DNA of 64,000 bases from Saccharothrix carnea (lineage in GTDB: Bacteria > Actinomycetota > Actinomycetes > Mycobacteriales > Pseudonocardiaceae), in NCBI RefSeq assembly GCF_003014735.1, contig NZ_PYAX01000005.1, positions 1 to 64,000 on the forward strand. The letters are read 5' to 3'. Both the position numbers and the translations under genes were made by a program. The notes below the pieces were generated by a model. It worked only from the letters and a program-made list of their open reading frames with translations, was not told the origin of the DNA and ran no database searches. This document shows positions 53,824 through 62,225 of the stretch, piece by piece; positions within the stretch are counted from its first letter, which is position 1, and each line of letters begins with the position of its first letter.

Positions 53824-54282
53824 GTGACCCCTACTCTGCTTGGCGTGGTCCATCGGAAGGCATTTGTGGCACCTGTCGCGGCGAGCGGTGGGCTGCTCCT
53901 GCTGCTGCTCACGGGTGCCTGCGCGAAGCCGTCGGCGAGCCCGGAGCCGGTGGTGCTCCCGACGATCTCCAGTTCGGCGCCGGTGACCTCGATCCCGGCG
54001 GTGGCCAACATCTCGGTGCAGCCGGGGACGACCACCACCACCCCGCCGCCACCAACCACGGTCGCCGCCACCACCGAGCCGCCGCCACCACCTCCGCCCG
54101 TGCAGGTCCAGCCCCAGCCGGAGCCGCCGGCCGAGCCGACGACGACACCGCCCCGGTTCGACCAGGTGGCCCTGGAGGGCTTCCCGTGCGACGAGGAGGG
54201 CGCCACGGCGGTCGACCCGACCGGCCGCGACCTGGTGTGCGAGCGCACCCGCCGCGGCCGCCTGGTCTGGGATAAGGCCTAA
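53824..54282 (+). CDS. Hypothetical lipoprotein with Pro/Thr-rich linker
   Basis: GTG 53824 gives 152 residues (GTG 53848 is an alternative). A signal peptide (VAPVAASGGLLLLLLTGAC) with lipobox TGAC is followed by about 75 residues of Pro, Thr, Val and Glu, likely a wall-spanning linker. A short C-terminal domain has two Cys (FPCDEEGATAV and RDLVCERTRRGRLVW). No known family. It ends 4 bases into the convergent purB gene. Confidence 0.75.
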   Translation: MTPTLLGVVHRKAFVAPVAASGGLLLLLLTGACAKPSASPEPVVLPTISSSAPVTSIPAVANISVQPGTTTTTPPPPTTVAATTEPPPPPPPVQVQPQPEPPAEPTTTPPRFDQVALEGFPCDEEGATAVDPTGRDLVCERTRRGRLVWDKA

Positions 54283-55712
54283 AGGATGGGCTCGGGGACG
54301 TAGCCGGCGGCGGCCGGGTACTTCGCCAACACGTCCTCCACCTGCGCCACCACGTCCGCGACCTGCTGCTCGGCCACGCCGGTGAACGACAGGCGGTCGG
54401 CCAGCAGGGCGTCCAGGGCGGCGCGGTCCAGCGGCAGGCGGTCGTCGGCGGCCAGCCGGTCCAGCAGGTCGTTCTCGGCCAGGCCCTGCTCGCGCATGGC
54501 CAGCGCCACCGCGACCGCGTGCTCCTTGATCGCCTCGTGCGCGGTCTCCCGGCCGACACCCGCGCGCACCGCCGCCATCAGCACCTTCGTGGTGGCCAGG
54601 AACGGCAGGTAGCGGTCCAGCTCGCGGGCGACGACGGCCGGGTACGCGCCGAACTCGTCCAGCACCGTGATGAACGTCTCCAGCAGCCCGTCGAAGGCGA
54701 AGAACGCGTCCGGCAGCGCCACCCGGCGCACCACCGAGCACGACACGTCACCCTCGTTCCACTGGTCGCCGGACAGCTCACCGACCATGGACAGGTAGCC
54801 GCGCAGGATGACCGCGAAGCCGTTGACCCGTTCGCACGACCGGGTGTTCATCTTGTGCGGCATCGCGCTGGAGCCGACCTGGCCCGCCTTGAAGCCCTCG
54901 GTGACCAGCTCGTGGCCCGCCATCAGCCGAATCGTCTTGGCCAGCGAGGACGGCCCCGCCGCCAGCTGCACGAGGGTGGACACGACGTCGAAGTCCAGCG
55001 ACCGCGGGTAGACCTGGCCGACGCTGGTCAGCACGGTGGTGAAGCCCAGGTGGCCCGCCACGCCGCGCTCCAGCTCCACCAGCTTGTCCCGGTCGCCGCC
55101 GAGCAGGTCGAGCATGTCCTGGGCGGTGCCGACCGGGCCCTTGACGCCGCGCAGCGGGTAGCGGGCGATCAGCTCGTCCAGCCGGCGGAACGCCACCAGC
55201 AGCTCGTCCGCGGCCGTGGCGAAGCGCTTGCCGAGCGTGGTGGCCTGGGCCGCGACGTTGTGCGAACGGCCCGCGAGCACCAGGTCGGTGTGCTCGGCGG
55301 CACGGCGGGCGAGGCGGGCCAGGACGGCGGCCGTCTTGCCGCGCACGTGCTCCAGCGAGCGCAGCACCTGCAGCTGCTCGACGTTCTCGGTGAGGTCGCG
55401 CGAGGTCATGCCCTTGTGCACGTGCTCGTGCCCGGCCAGGGCGTTGAACTCCTCGATGCGCGCCTTCACGTCGTGCCGGGTGACGCGCTCGCGCTCGGCG
55501 ATCGAGGCCAGGTCGACCTGCTCGACCACCCGCTCGTAGTCCTCGACGGCCTCGGCCGGCACGTCGAGGCCCAGCTCTGCCTGCGCCTTCAGCACAGCGA
55601 GCCACAGCCGCCGTTCGAGCACGATCTTGTGCTCGGCGGACCACAGCGTGGCCAGCTCGGTGGAGGCGTAGCGACCGGCGAGGACATTGGCGATGCGGGG
55701 CTTGACCGTCAC
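54279..55712 (-). CDS. purB: Adenylosuccinate lyase (PurB)
   Basis: The 477-residue protein belongs to the fumarase/aspartase superfamily. TSRDLTENVEQLQVLRSLEH, LVLAGRSHNVAAQATTLGKR and the signature loop GSSAMPHKMNTRSCERVNGF carry the catalytic His and Ser. It cleaves SAICAR (step 8) and adenylosuccinate. The start is GTG 55712. Confidence 0.97.
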   Translation of the reverse strand: MTVKPRIANVLAGRYASTELATLWSAEHKIVLERRLWLAVLKAQAELGLDVPAEAVEDYERVVEQVDLASIAERERVTRHDVKARIEEFNALAGHEHVHKGMTSRDLTENVEQLQVLRSLEHVRGKTAAVLARLARRAAEHTDLVLAGRSHNVAAQATTLGKRFATAADELLVAFRRLDELIARYPLRGVKGPVGTAQDMLDLLGGDRDKLVELERGVAGHLGFTTVLTSVGQVYPRSLDFDVVSTLVQLAAGPSSLAKTIRLMAGHELVTEGFKAGQVGSSAMPHKMNTRSCERVNGFAVILRGYLSMVGELSGDQWNEGDVSCSVVRRVALPDAFFAFDGLLETFITVLDEFGAYPAVVARELDRYLPFLATTKVLMAAVRAGVGRETAHEAIKEHAVAVALAMREQGLAENDLLDRLAADDRLPLDRAALDALLADRLSFTGVAEQQVADVVAQVEDVLAKYPAAAGYVPEPIL

Positions 55713-55759
55713 GTGACCAGCTTATTTCGGCGTGGCGGACGACCGGACGCCGGGGAGCG

Positions 55760-56545
55760 TCAGGGCACGGCCAGGTTCGGGTCGGTGGCCAGCGCCACCA
55801 GCTGGTCGACCGTCAGCGCGACGTCCGGCAGCTCCGAGCCCCGCCCCGGGTCGTACCCGTAGGCGGTGACCTGCACCACCGAACCGTCCACGCGCAAGTG
55901 CGCCACCGCGCGCGACACGACCACCTTCGAGGCCGGATCACCGGTCACGCCGGTCGCGAGCAGGGTGCCGTCCTTGCGCGACTGCGGGTCGTCGCACTCG
56001 ACCTCGGCGCAGAACCGGGCGAGGTGTTCCCGCCCCGAAGGCGCGATCAACCTCACCACCGCCCCGCTCGGACCGGTGCCGTCGATGAACCGCACGACCG
56101 CGCTGAAGTGCCGCGGATCGGCGTCACGCACCTCGTTGACCTGGACCTCGGTCACCTTCGCCCCCGGCACCACCTCGGGGAACCGCCCGGTCAGGTAACC
56201 CGAGAGGAACGACCTGACGCCGGTCGTGGGTTCCGCCGTGGTGGGCGGCGGCGGCACGGTCGTCGCCGACAGCGGTTCGGGCCGGGAGGACAGCACCGCC
56301 GGGGACGGCGCGGTGGTCAGCACCGACCCGCTCGCCGCGTCGACCGCCATCCTCCGGTCCAGCACGCCGGGCAGGGCCAGCACCGTGCCGGTGAGCGCGA
56401 GCGTCACCACCGCCACGGCCACCAGCGCGCGCCGCCGCCTGCGCGCGTCCTGCGCCCGCCGGATCAGCTCGTCGGGGTCGAAGTTCAACGGCGGCTCGTC
56501 ACCGACCGCGGCCTGAAGGCCTTCCCGCAGGTCTGCCTCGCTCAC
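55760..56545 (-). CDS. Membrane protein partner of SigE-type sigma factor (anti-sigma-like)
   Basis: GTG 56545 overlaps the sigma-factor stop as GTGA. The 261-residue protein has a cytosolic N-terminus (SEADLREGLQAAVGDEPPLN), one transmembrane helix (RALVAVAVVTLALTGTVLAL), a Ser/Thr/Pro linker and an extracellular beta-rich domain with two Cys (RFCAEVECDDPQ), ending AYGYDPGRGS and LTVDQLVALATDPNL. The N-terminal region resembles that of the protein at 58129-58884. Single-pass partners of SigE-type factors often act as anti-sigma factors, but a zinc motif is absent. The C-terminus resembles the relic at 20581-20763. Confidence 0.78.
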   Translation of the reverse strand: MSEADLREGLQAAVGDEPPLNFDPDELIRRAQDARRRRRALVAVAVVTLALTGTVLALPGVLDRRMAVDAASGSVLTTAPSPAVLSSRPEPLSATTVPPPPTTAEPTTGVRSFLSGYLTGRFPEVVPGAKVTEVQVNEVRDADPRHFSAVVRFIDGTGPSGAVVRLIAPSGREHLARFCAEVECDDPQSRKDGTLLATGVTGDPASKVVVSRAVAHLRVDGSVVQVTAYGYDPGRGSELPDVALTVDQLVALATDPNLAVP

Positions 56546-57072
56546 GACGCCACCACCGCCCCTCGCTCCAGTTCCTCGACCGCCACCCGCAACGCCACGA
56601 GCCCGCGCGCGGTCTGGCTCTTCACCGTGCCCTCGGTGCACCCCATCGCCACCGCGACCTCGCTCACCGAGAGGTCCTCGAAGTACCGCAGCACCAGCAC
56701 GGCCCGCTGGCGCGGCGGCACCCGCAGCAGCGCCGCGTGCACCAGGTCGCGCGCCCACAGCCGCTCGCCGGTCAGGTCCGGGTCGGCGGCCGTGTCGGCG
56801 ACGTCCGGCACCTCGCCGTCCCGCTGCTCGGCCCGCCGCCACGGTCTGCGCTTCTCGTCCAGCCACGTGCGCAGCAGCACCTTGCGGGCGTACCCGGACG
56901 GGGTGTCGCGCCACTCGATCCGGTGCCACGCCTGGTACAGCTTGAGCAGGCTGGCCTGCATCAGGTCCTCGGCCGTGTGCCAGTCGCCGCAGAACAGGTA
57001 AGCGGTGCGCCGCAACGACGCGGCGTGGCTCACCGCGAACTCGCGGAAGCCCTGCTCCTCGGCCTTGCGCAT
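56542..57072 (-). CDS. SigE-family (ECF41/SigE-like) RNA polymerase sigma factor
   Basis: The 176-residue ECF sigma factor has region 2 (FVASH-like helix then RRTAYLFCGDWHTAEDLMQA, SLLKLYQAWHRI) and region 4 (VPPRQRAVLVLRYFEDLSVS, EVAVAMGCTEGTVKSQTARG). CGDWHTAEDLMQ is the hallmark of the actinobacterial SigE subfamily. It is coupled to the downstream membrane partner, which probably controls it. Confidence 0.92.
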   Translation of the reverse strand: MRKAEEQGFREFAVSHAASLRRTAYLFCGDWHTAEDLMQASLLKLYQAWHRIEWRDTPSGYARKVLLRTWLDEKRRPWRRAEQRDGEVPDVADTAADPDLTGERLWARDLVHAALLRVPPRQRAVLVLRYFEDLSVSEVAVAMGCTEGTVKSQTARGLVALRVAVEELERGAVVAS

Positions 57073-57120
57073 GCGTTCCGATCCCCTTCCGCGCCCCCAC
57101 CCCTCTTCACGCGGCGGGCG

Positions 57121-57705
57121 TCAGCGGGGTTGCATCGCCTTGCGCAGCATCCGGCGGGCCGCCGCCCTGGGGTCCGGGCTGATCTCGATGAGCGCGTTCA
57201 CCACGGCGCCGTCGACCAGCGCGATCAGCTCTTCCACGCGTTCCCGGCTGACCGGTTGACCGGCCCGGGTGAAGATGTCGAACAGCAGGGCGTGCAGCTC
57301 GCCGGACATCCTGCGCATCAACGGCCGCAGGTAGGGCCGCCTGCCCGTGGCTACCAGGCGTTCGTAGCGCAGCAGCACGGCTTCGGCGTCGCGGTCGCCG
57401 GACGGCCCGAGCAGCAGGTCGAGCACGAGTTCGACGAACGCGTCGCCGCCGCACTCGCGCGGGTCCAGCTCGTCCAGCCTGGCCTTGCCGTAGGCCAGCT
57501 CGGCGTTGCCCTGGAACTCCAGGGCCGCGGTCACCAGCTCTTCCAGCGAGTCGAAGTAGTACGTGGTGGAGGCCAGCGGCAGGCCCGCGCGCTCGGCGAC
57601 GGCGCGGTGCCGGATCGCGTCGAAGCCGCCGTCGACCAGGAGGTCGGCGGCGGCTTCGACCAGCGCCTGGCGCCGGCGTTCGCCCTTCGGCGTTGCGGCT
57701 GTCAT
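57121..57705 (-). CDS. TetR-family transcriptional regulator
   Basis: ATG 57705 gives 194 residues. The HTH is KGERRRQALVEAAADLLVDG, then AERAGLPLASTTYYFDSLEE. The ligand domain resembles the TetR_C group with LVLDLLLGPSGDRDAEAVLL. It lies 13 bases downstream of an SMR gene on the same strand, so the two form an operon likely controlled by the inverted repeat at 58070-58091. Confidence 0.9.
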   Translation of the reverse strand: MTAATPKGERRRQALVEAAADLLVDGGFDAIRHRAVAERAGLPLASTTYYFDSLEELVTAALEFQGNAELAYGKARLDELDPRECGGDAFVELVLDLLLGPSGDRDAEAVLLRYERLVATGRRPYLRPLMRRMSGELHALLFDIFTRAGQPVSRERVEELIALVDGAVVNALIEISPDPRAAARRMLRKAMQPR

Positions 57706-57718
57706 TGCAGGAAAGGTA

Positions 57719-58042
57719 CTAGTGCCCGCCACCGGCCAGGTTGAGGCCGATGACACCGCTGACGATGAGGCCGATGGAGACCAGCTTGATCGTGCTCACG
57801 CCGTCGCCGAGCCAGATCATGCCGATGACGGCGGTGAGCGCCGCGCCGATCCCGGTCCACACCGCGTAGGCCGGTCCGGCGGGCAGCTGCTTCATCGCCC
57901 ACGCCAGGCCGGCGAAGCTGATCAGCGCGAACACCGCGAACACCACGGACCACCACAGCCTGCTGAAGCCGTCCGAGAGCTTCAGCGCGACGGCCCAGCC
58001 CGCCTCGAAGAAGCCGGACACGATGAGCACGGCCCACGCCAT
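57719..58042 (-). CDS. SMR-family small exporter
   Basis: ATG 58042 is favoured because GGAGG lies 8 bases upstream; GTG 58051 is too close to that site. The 107-residue protein has four transmembrane helices with the membrane Glu in VSGFFEAGWAVALK and the GPAYAVWTGIGAALTAVIGM segment. The WxxALK pattern after the Glu is closer to the guanidinium exporter Gdx/SugE than to EmrE. It is paired with a TetR repressor. Confidence 0.88.
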   Translation of the reverse strand: MAWAVLIVSGFFEAGWAVALKLSDGFSRLWWSVVFAVFALISFAGLAWAMKQLPAGPAYAVWTGIGAALTAVIGMIWLGDGVSTIKLVSIGLIVSGVIGLNLAGGGH

Positions 58043-58069
58043 GACGACCACCTCCCCAATCTGGCACTA

Positions 58070-58091
58070 GCGTACCAAATTAGTGGTACGC
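58070..58091. promoter_or_regulatory. Inverted repeat upstream of the SMR-TetR operon
   Basis: GCGTACCA (58070-58077) and TGGTACGC (58084-58091) are perfect 8-base arms around AATTAG. It lies 28 bases upstream of the SMR start and is the probable operator of the TetR protein encoded by the second gene. Confidence 0.72.
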
Positions 58092-58128
58092 GAGTACCAG
58101 AGCGACGGGTGATCCGGCTCTCCGCGAC

Positions 58129-58884
58129 TCAGGACCTGGCCGCGAGCCGTTCGGCCAGCTCAGCCAGCCTGTCGGCCAGCGGCGGCTCGACTGAACCCTC
58201 CTCCGGCCGGCTGAGCACGTACAGCTCCCGGCCATCCGGCGTCTTCGCGCTCGCGTACGCGTCCGTGCGGTCCGGCACCAGCCCGGTCGCGCCGGCCGGC
58301 ACGACCACCACCGACACGGTGCCGTAGACGTCACCGGCGCGCACGAGGAAGCTCGCACCCCGCGCGTCGGGCGGGCAGTCGGCCGCGGCGGGCGCGGCCT
58401 GGCCAGCGTTGGCGACCGAGAGCTCGTCGGCGAGGGCGACGGCGAGCTCCCGGTCCACCTCAACGCACCCGCGTTGGGCGCTGCCGGCCGCCGTGCGGCC
58501 GGCACTCCCCGGTGGCTCGTCCCCCTGCGTAGACGGGTCATCGGGGATGCTCTTGGGCGGCATTCCACCGCTGCGCTCCGGTACCGCGTCCTTCGACAGG
58601 ACCTCCGGCTCGCCCGCGCTGAAAGGTGTGACGTTAGGGGACGAAGCGTCCTGAGCGGAACCCGCCACGCTGTGATCACCGCTCGTGCCCGACCCGAGGA
58701 CGCCGGCGACCACCACGCCACCGAACACGAGGACGAGCGCCAGGGCGGAACCCACGGCGACGGACGACCTGCGCCGCGCGGTCGCGCGGGCCGAAGCCGA
58801 CCGCACCGCGTCCACGTCGAAGGACGGGGGCGGCGCGTCACTGGCCGCGTCGCGGAACAGCTCGGAGAGCTTCTGCTCGTCCAC
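58129..58884 (-). CDS. Membrane protein partner of second SigE-type sigma factor (anti-sigma-like)
   Basis: The 251-residue protein (GTG 58884) has a cytosolic N-terminus DEQKLSELFRDAASDAPPPS, which parallels the partner at 55760-56545. One transmembrane helix (SVAVGSALALVLVFGGVVVA), a Ser/Pro linker and an extracellular domain with two Cys (GCVEVD, ADCPPDARG) follow. It starts 17 bases after the sigma gene. A role in restraining that sigma factor is inferred; no HxxxCxxC zinc motif is present. Confidence 0.78.
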   Translation of the reverse strand: MDEQKLSELFRDAASDAPPPSFDVDAVRSASARATARRRSSVAVGSALALVLVFGGVVVAGVLGSGTSGDHSVAGSAQDASSPNVTPFSAGEPEVLSKDAVPERSGGMPPKSIPDDPSTQGDEPPGSAGRTAAGSAQRGCVEVDRELAVALADELSVANAGQAAPAAADCPPDARGASFLVRAGDVYGTVSVVVVPAGATGLVPDRTDAYASAKTPDGRELYVLSRPEEGSVEPPLADRLAELAERLAARS

Positions 58885-58901
58885 CTACCTCCTCCTCCCG
58901 C

Positions 58902-59420
58902 TCACGACGCCGGCCGCAAGTCGTCGATCGTGTCGCCCAACGCCTCGCGGAGGGCTTCCAGCCCCCTGGAGGTCTGGCTCTTCACGGTGCCCTCGGAACA
59001 CCCCAACGCCTCGGCCGCCGCCGCCACGTCCAGGCCCTCCAGGAACCTGAGCACGAGCACCGCCCGCTGCCTGGGTGGCACCCGCCGCAAGCCCGCGACC
59101 AGCGCCTCGCGCGTCGCCACCGCGTCCGCGACCTCGCCGTCACCCGAGGGCGTCTCCGGGACCTCGTCCACGAAGCGCTCCCGCCGCCACGGCCGCCGGG
59201 ACTCGTCGATCACCGCGCGCACCAGGGTCCGGCGGACGTAGGCGTCCAGGGCCTGCTTGTCCCGGACCTTGCGCCACCTGCGGTGCAACGCGACGAACGC
59301 GGTCTGCGCGAAGTCGTCCGCCCGGTGCCAGTCACCACAGAGCAGGAACGCCGTTCGGCGCACGGCCTCCCGGCGAGCCACGAAGTACTCCGCGAACTCC
59401 TGCTCGTCGCGCTGATCCAC
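58902..59420 (-). CDS. SigE-family RNA polymerase sigma factor
   Basis: GTG 59420 is chosen because GGAGAGAG lies about 8 bases upstream; the frame runs on to 59450. The 172-residue protein has region 2 (RRTAFLLCGDWHRADDFAQT, AFVALHRRWRKVRD) and region 4 (VPPRQRAVLVLRFLEGLDVA, AEALGCSEGTVKSQTSRGLE). It is a paralogue of the factor at 56542-57072. Confidence 0.92.
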   Translation of the reverse strand: MDQRDEQEFAEYFVARREAVRRTAFLLCGDWHRADDFAQTAFVALHRRWRKVRDKQALDAYVRRTLVRAVIDESRRPWRRERFVDEVPETPSGDGEVADAVATREALVAGLRRVPPRQRAVLVLRFLEGLDVAAAAEALGCSEGTVKSQTSRGLEALREALGDTIDDLRPAS

Positions 59421-59572
59421 GCGGACTCTCTCCGCTCGTCGTGCTTGCACTTACCGGACGGAACCGGTGCCGCACACGGTTGCACGCCGGTTCACCGAGA
59501 CTTGCGTCACCCCCATCGTGGTACCGCCGACGCGGCTGGGTCAGGGCTTGCCCGGTGTGATGTGATCCATTC

Positions 59573-60592
59573 GTGACCCAGCTCTCGCCACTCGACTTCC
59601 GCTCCGACACCGTCACCCAGCCGGACGAGGCCATGAGACTGGCCATGTCCGGTGCCGAGGTCGCCGACGACGTGCTCGACCACGACCCCACCATGCGGCA
59701 GCTCGAGGAGCGCGTCGCGGAGCTGCTGGGCGTGGAAGCGGCGCTGTGGGTGCCGTCCGGGTCGATGGGCAACCTGATCGCGCTGACCGTGCACCTGCGG
59801 CCCGGCGACCGGTTCCTCGCACCGCGCGGCGCCCACGTGCTCGACAACGAGCTGGGCACGGCGGCGTGGATCGCGGGCGGGATGCCGCACCCGCTGGAGC
59901 ACGACGCGGGGCCCGGTCGGGCGTCACCCGACGCGGTGCGTGCGGCGGCGGGGACGTCCGGGCCGTACTACACGCTGCGCACCACGCTCTTGTGCCTGGA
60001 GAACACGCACAACGCCGCCGGTGGGGCCGTGACGCAGCCCGACGAGCACGCGCTGCTGGTGTCGGCGGCCCGGGAGACCGGCCTGCGGGTGCACCTGGAC
60101 GGCGCCCGGTTGTGGAACGCGGCCGTGGCGCTGGGCCTGCCGCCCGCCGCGTTGACGGTCGGGGTGGACACGGTGCAGGTGTGCCTGTCGAAGGGTCTCG
60201 GCGCGCCGGTCGGGTCGGTGGTGGCCGGGTCGTCGTCGTTCGTCACCGAGGCGCGGCGGGTGCGCAAGATGCTCGGCGGCGGTGTCCGGCAGGGTGGGGT
60301 GCTGGCCGCCGCGGGGCTGGTGGGGCTGGGCCGCATCGACGACCTGGCGCAGGACCACGCGAACGCCCGCAGGTTGGCGCGCGGGCTGGCCGAGCTGGGC
60401 TGGCAGGTGGACGAGCCGGAGACCAACATCGTGCTGGCGGGCGTGCCGGACCTGGAGGTGACGTTGACCGGGCTGCGGCACCTGGGCGTGTTCGCCGGGC
60501 CGATGGCGGGCAAGGTGCGGTTCGTGCTGCACCGCGACGTGGGCGCGGACGACGTGGCCGAGGCGTTGCGCCGGATCGGGTCGGCGAGCTGA
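59573..60592 (+). CDS. ltaE: Low-specificity L-threonine aldolase
   Basis: The 339-residue fold-type I PLP enzyme begins FRSDTVTQPDEAMRLAMSGA, the family N-terminus. Family motifs are DVLDHDPTMRQLEERVAELL, LLCLENTHNAAGG and LRVHLDGARLWNAAVALGL; the PLP Lys lies in TVQVCLSKGLGAPVGSVVAG. It cleaves L-threonine or allo-threonine to glycine and acetaldehyde. A HAD-family gene follows after one base, implying co-translation. Confidence 0.94.
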   Translation: MTQLSPLDFRSDTVTQPDEAMRLAMSGAEVADDVLDHDPTMRQLEERVAELLGVEAALWVPSGSMGNLIALTVHLRPGDRFLAPRGAHVLDNELGTAAWIAGGMPHPLEHDAGPGRASPDAVRAAAGTSGPYYTLRTTLLCLENTHNAAGGAVTQPDEHALLVSAARETGLRVHLDGARLWNAAVALGLPPAALTVGVDTVQVCLSKGLGAPVGSVVAGSSSFVTEARRVRKMLGGGVRQGGVLAAAGLVGLGRIDDLAQDHANARRLARGLAELGWQVDEPETNIVLAGVPDLEVTLTGLRHLGVFAGPMAGKVRFVLHRDVGADDVAEALRRIGSAS

Positions 60593-60593
60593 C

Positions 60594-61175
60594 GTGCGCT
60601 GGGTGGTGTTCGACTACGGCGAGGTGATCAGCGAGCCCAGCGGCGAGCTGCCGGCGCTGGCCGCGCTGCTCGGGGTGCCGGTCGAGGACTTCTCGGCCGG
60701 GTACTGGGCCGCGCGGCACGACTACGACGCCGGTCAGCCCGACCTGGAGTACTGGCGTGCGGTCGGTGCGGCGGTGGGCGTGCCGGTGGACGAGGCGCTG
60801 GCCCGGCGGCTGACCGAGCTGGACGTGCGCGGGTGGCTGCGGCCCGTGCCCGCGGTGGTGGAGCTGGTGGCGGAGCTGGCGTCGGCCGGTGTGCCGCTGG
60901 CGCTGCTGTCGAACGCGCCCGTGTCGATGGCGCGGACGGCCGAGCGGCAGCCGTGGACCGCGCACTTCCGGCACCTGGTGTTCTCCGGTGATCTGGGCGT
61001 GGCCAAGCCGGACCCGCGGATCTTCGCCGCGTTGGCGGAGCGGATCGGGGCGCGGCCCGCGGACTGCGTGTTCTTCGACGACCGGCAGGTCAACGTGGAC
61101 GCCGCGGTCACGGCCGGGCTGCGAGGCGTGCGGTGGCGGGGTGCCGCGCACGCGCGGGAGGTGCTCGGGGTCTAG
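60594..61175 (+). CDS. HAD-superfamily hydrolase
   Basis: The 193-residue protein has motif I WVVFDYGEVISEPSGELPAL, where the usual DxD reads DxG, as in the epoxide-hydrolase-N-terminal-phosphatase-like group. Motif II is LALLSNAPVSMAR, the motif III Lys lies in GVAKPDPRIFAALA, and motif IV is CVFFDDRQVNVDAAV. Phosphatase or dehalogenase-like activity is possible; the substrate is unknown. It overlaps the convergent K+ channel gene by 4 bases. Confidence 0.88.
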   Translation: MRWVVFDYGEVISEPSGELPALAALLGVPVEDFSAGYWAARHDYDAGQPDLEYWRAVGAAVGVPVDEALARRLTELDVRGWLRPVPAVVELVAELASAGVPLALLSNAPVSMARTAERQPWTAHFRHLVFSGDLGVAKPDPRIFAALAERIGARPADCVFFDDRQVNVDAAVTAGLRGVRWRGAAHAREVLGV

Positions 61176-61924
61176 CCCCCGGTGTCGGCCCTGGCCGCGC
61201 GCAGTTCCGCGCGCAGCTCGGCCAGCTCCGCGCGGACCAGGCGCAGCTCGGCCGCCGTCGCCTGCTCGGCCTCGGCGACCGAGTCCTCGACCCCGCTGAG
61301 CCGTTGGACCAGCCAGGACGCGATCGTGCCGGTGATGACACCCAGCAGGGCGATGCCGCCGATCATCAGCAGCGCGGCGACCAGGCGGCCCTCCCACGTG
61401 ACGGGGTAGCGGTCGCCGTAGCCGACGGTGGAGATCGTGGTGAGCGTCCACCACGCGGCGTCGCCGAAGGTGGTGATGGAGGCGTCCGGGTGGTGGCGTT
61501 CGGCGTCCAGCACGGCCAGGGAGGCGCACAGGCTGACCAGGACCGTGACGCCCGCGGCGTAGACGCCCACCTTCTGCCGGAACTTGCCCGCGAACCGCTT
61601 GTTGAGCACCTTGAGGACGGTGATCAGCCGCAGCACGCGCAGCTGGCGGACCATCGGCAGCAGGACCGCGAGCAGGTCGAACAGGTGGTTGACGAAGAAC
61701 TTCCGCTTGTCGACGGCGAGCTTGAAGCGCGCGGCGTAGTCCAGCGCGAAGACGAGCCAGACCAGCCAGAGGACGACCTCCAGCACGGTGTGCAGGCCGG
61801 CCGTCGAGCGGTTGTCGAGGACCTGCCAGGCGTAGGCCACCACGAAGAGGGTGGCCAGGCCCGTCAGCGGCCACTCGGCGCGGCGCTCCCACTGGGCGAG
61901 TCGGCGTTCATCGGTCTCGAACAC
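61172..61924 (-). CDS. Voltage-gated-type potassium channel
   Basis: The 250-residue protein has an S1-S4-like domain (TGLATLFVVAYAWQV, EVVLWLVWLVFALDYAARF, HLFDLLAVLLPMVRQLRVLR with an Arg-rich segment) and a pore domain. The pore carries the selectivity filter WWTLTTISTVGYGD and S6 (RLVAALLMIGGIALLGVITG). A C-terminal coiled coil (ELRLVRAELAELRAELRAAR) probably stabilises the tetramer. The start is GTG 61924. Confidence 0.93.
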   Translation of the reverse strand: MFETDERRLAQWERRAEWPLTGLATLFVVAYAWQVLDNRSTAGLHTVLEVVLWLVWLVFALDYAARFKLAVDKRKFFVNHLFDLLAVLLPMVRQLRVLRLITVLKVLNKRFAGKFRQKVGVYAAGVTVLVSLCASLAVLDAERHHPDASITTFGDAAWWTLTTISTVGYGDRYPVTWEGRLVAALLMIGGIALLGVITGTIASWLVQRLSGVEDSVAEAEQATAAELRLVRAELAELRAELRAARADTGG

Positions 61925-61984
61925 CGACCCATGGTGCGGGTCGGCTCGGCGTTTTTCCAGCTCGTCGGGACAACTGCCAGGTCG

Positions 61985-62158
61985 TCAGGGCCCCTTGATG
62001 CCCTTCGGGCGCTTGTTGCTCTTGATCGCGCCGTACGCGGCCGTGCCCAGGAAGAGCACGCCACCGATCACCGCGAGCCAGAAGACGCCCTCGATCACGG
62101 CGCCGAGCACGGTGATCACGAGCCAGGCCGCGAGCAGCCACAGGATTATCCGGACCAT
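61985..62158 (-). CDS. Small membrane protein
   Basis: A 57-residue frame (ATG 62158, stop 61985-61987) with strong third-position G/C encodes two closely spaced hydrophobic segments (IILWLLAAWLVITVLGAVIE; WLAVIGGVLFLGTAAYGAIK) and a basic tail (SNKRPKGIKGP). It is 60 bases upstream of the K+ channel on the same strand. No known family is recognised. Positive charge after helix two predicts a cytosolic C-terminus. Confidence 0.7.
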   Translation of the reverse strand: MVRIILWLLAAWLVITVLGAVIEGVFWLAVIGGVLFLGTAAYGAIKSNKRPKGIKGP

Positions 62159-62225
62159 GTCACCCGAACGACTGGACCACCCGATCAGTTCCCCACGACC
62201 GCCGTGATCGGGAGTACAACTGTCA

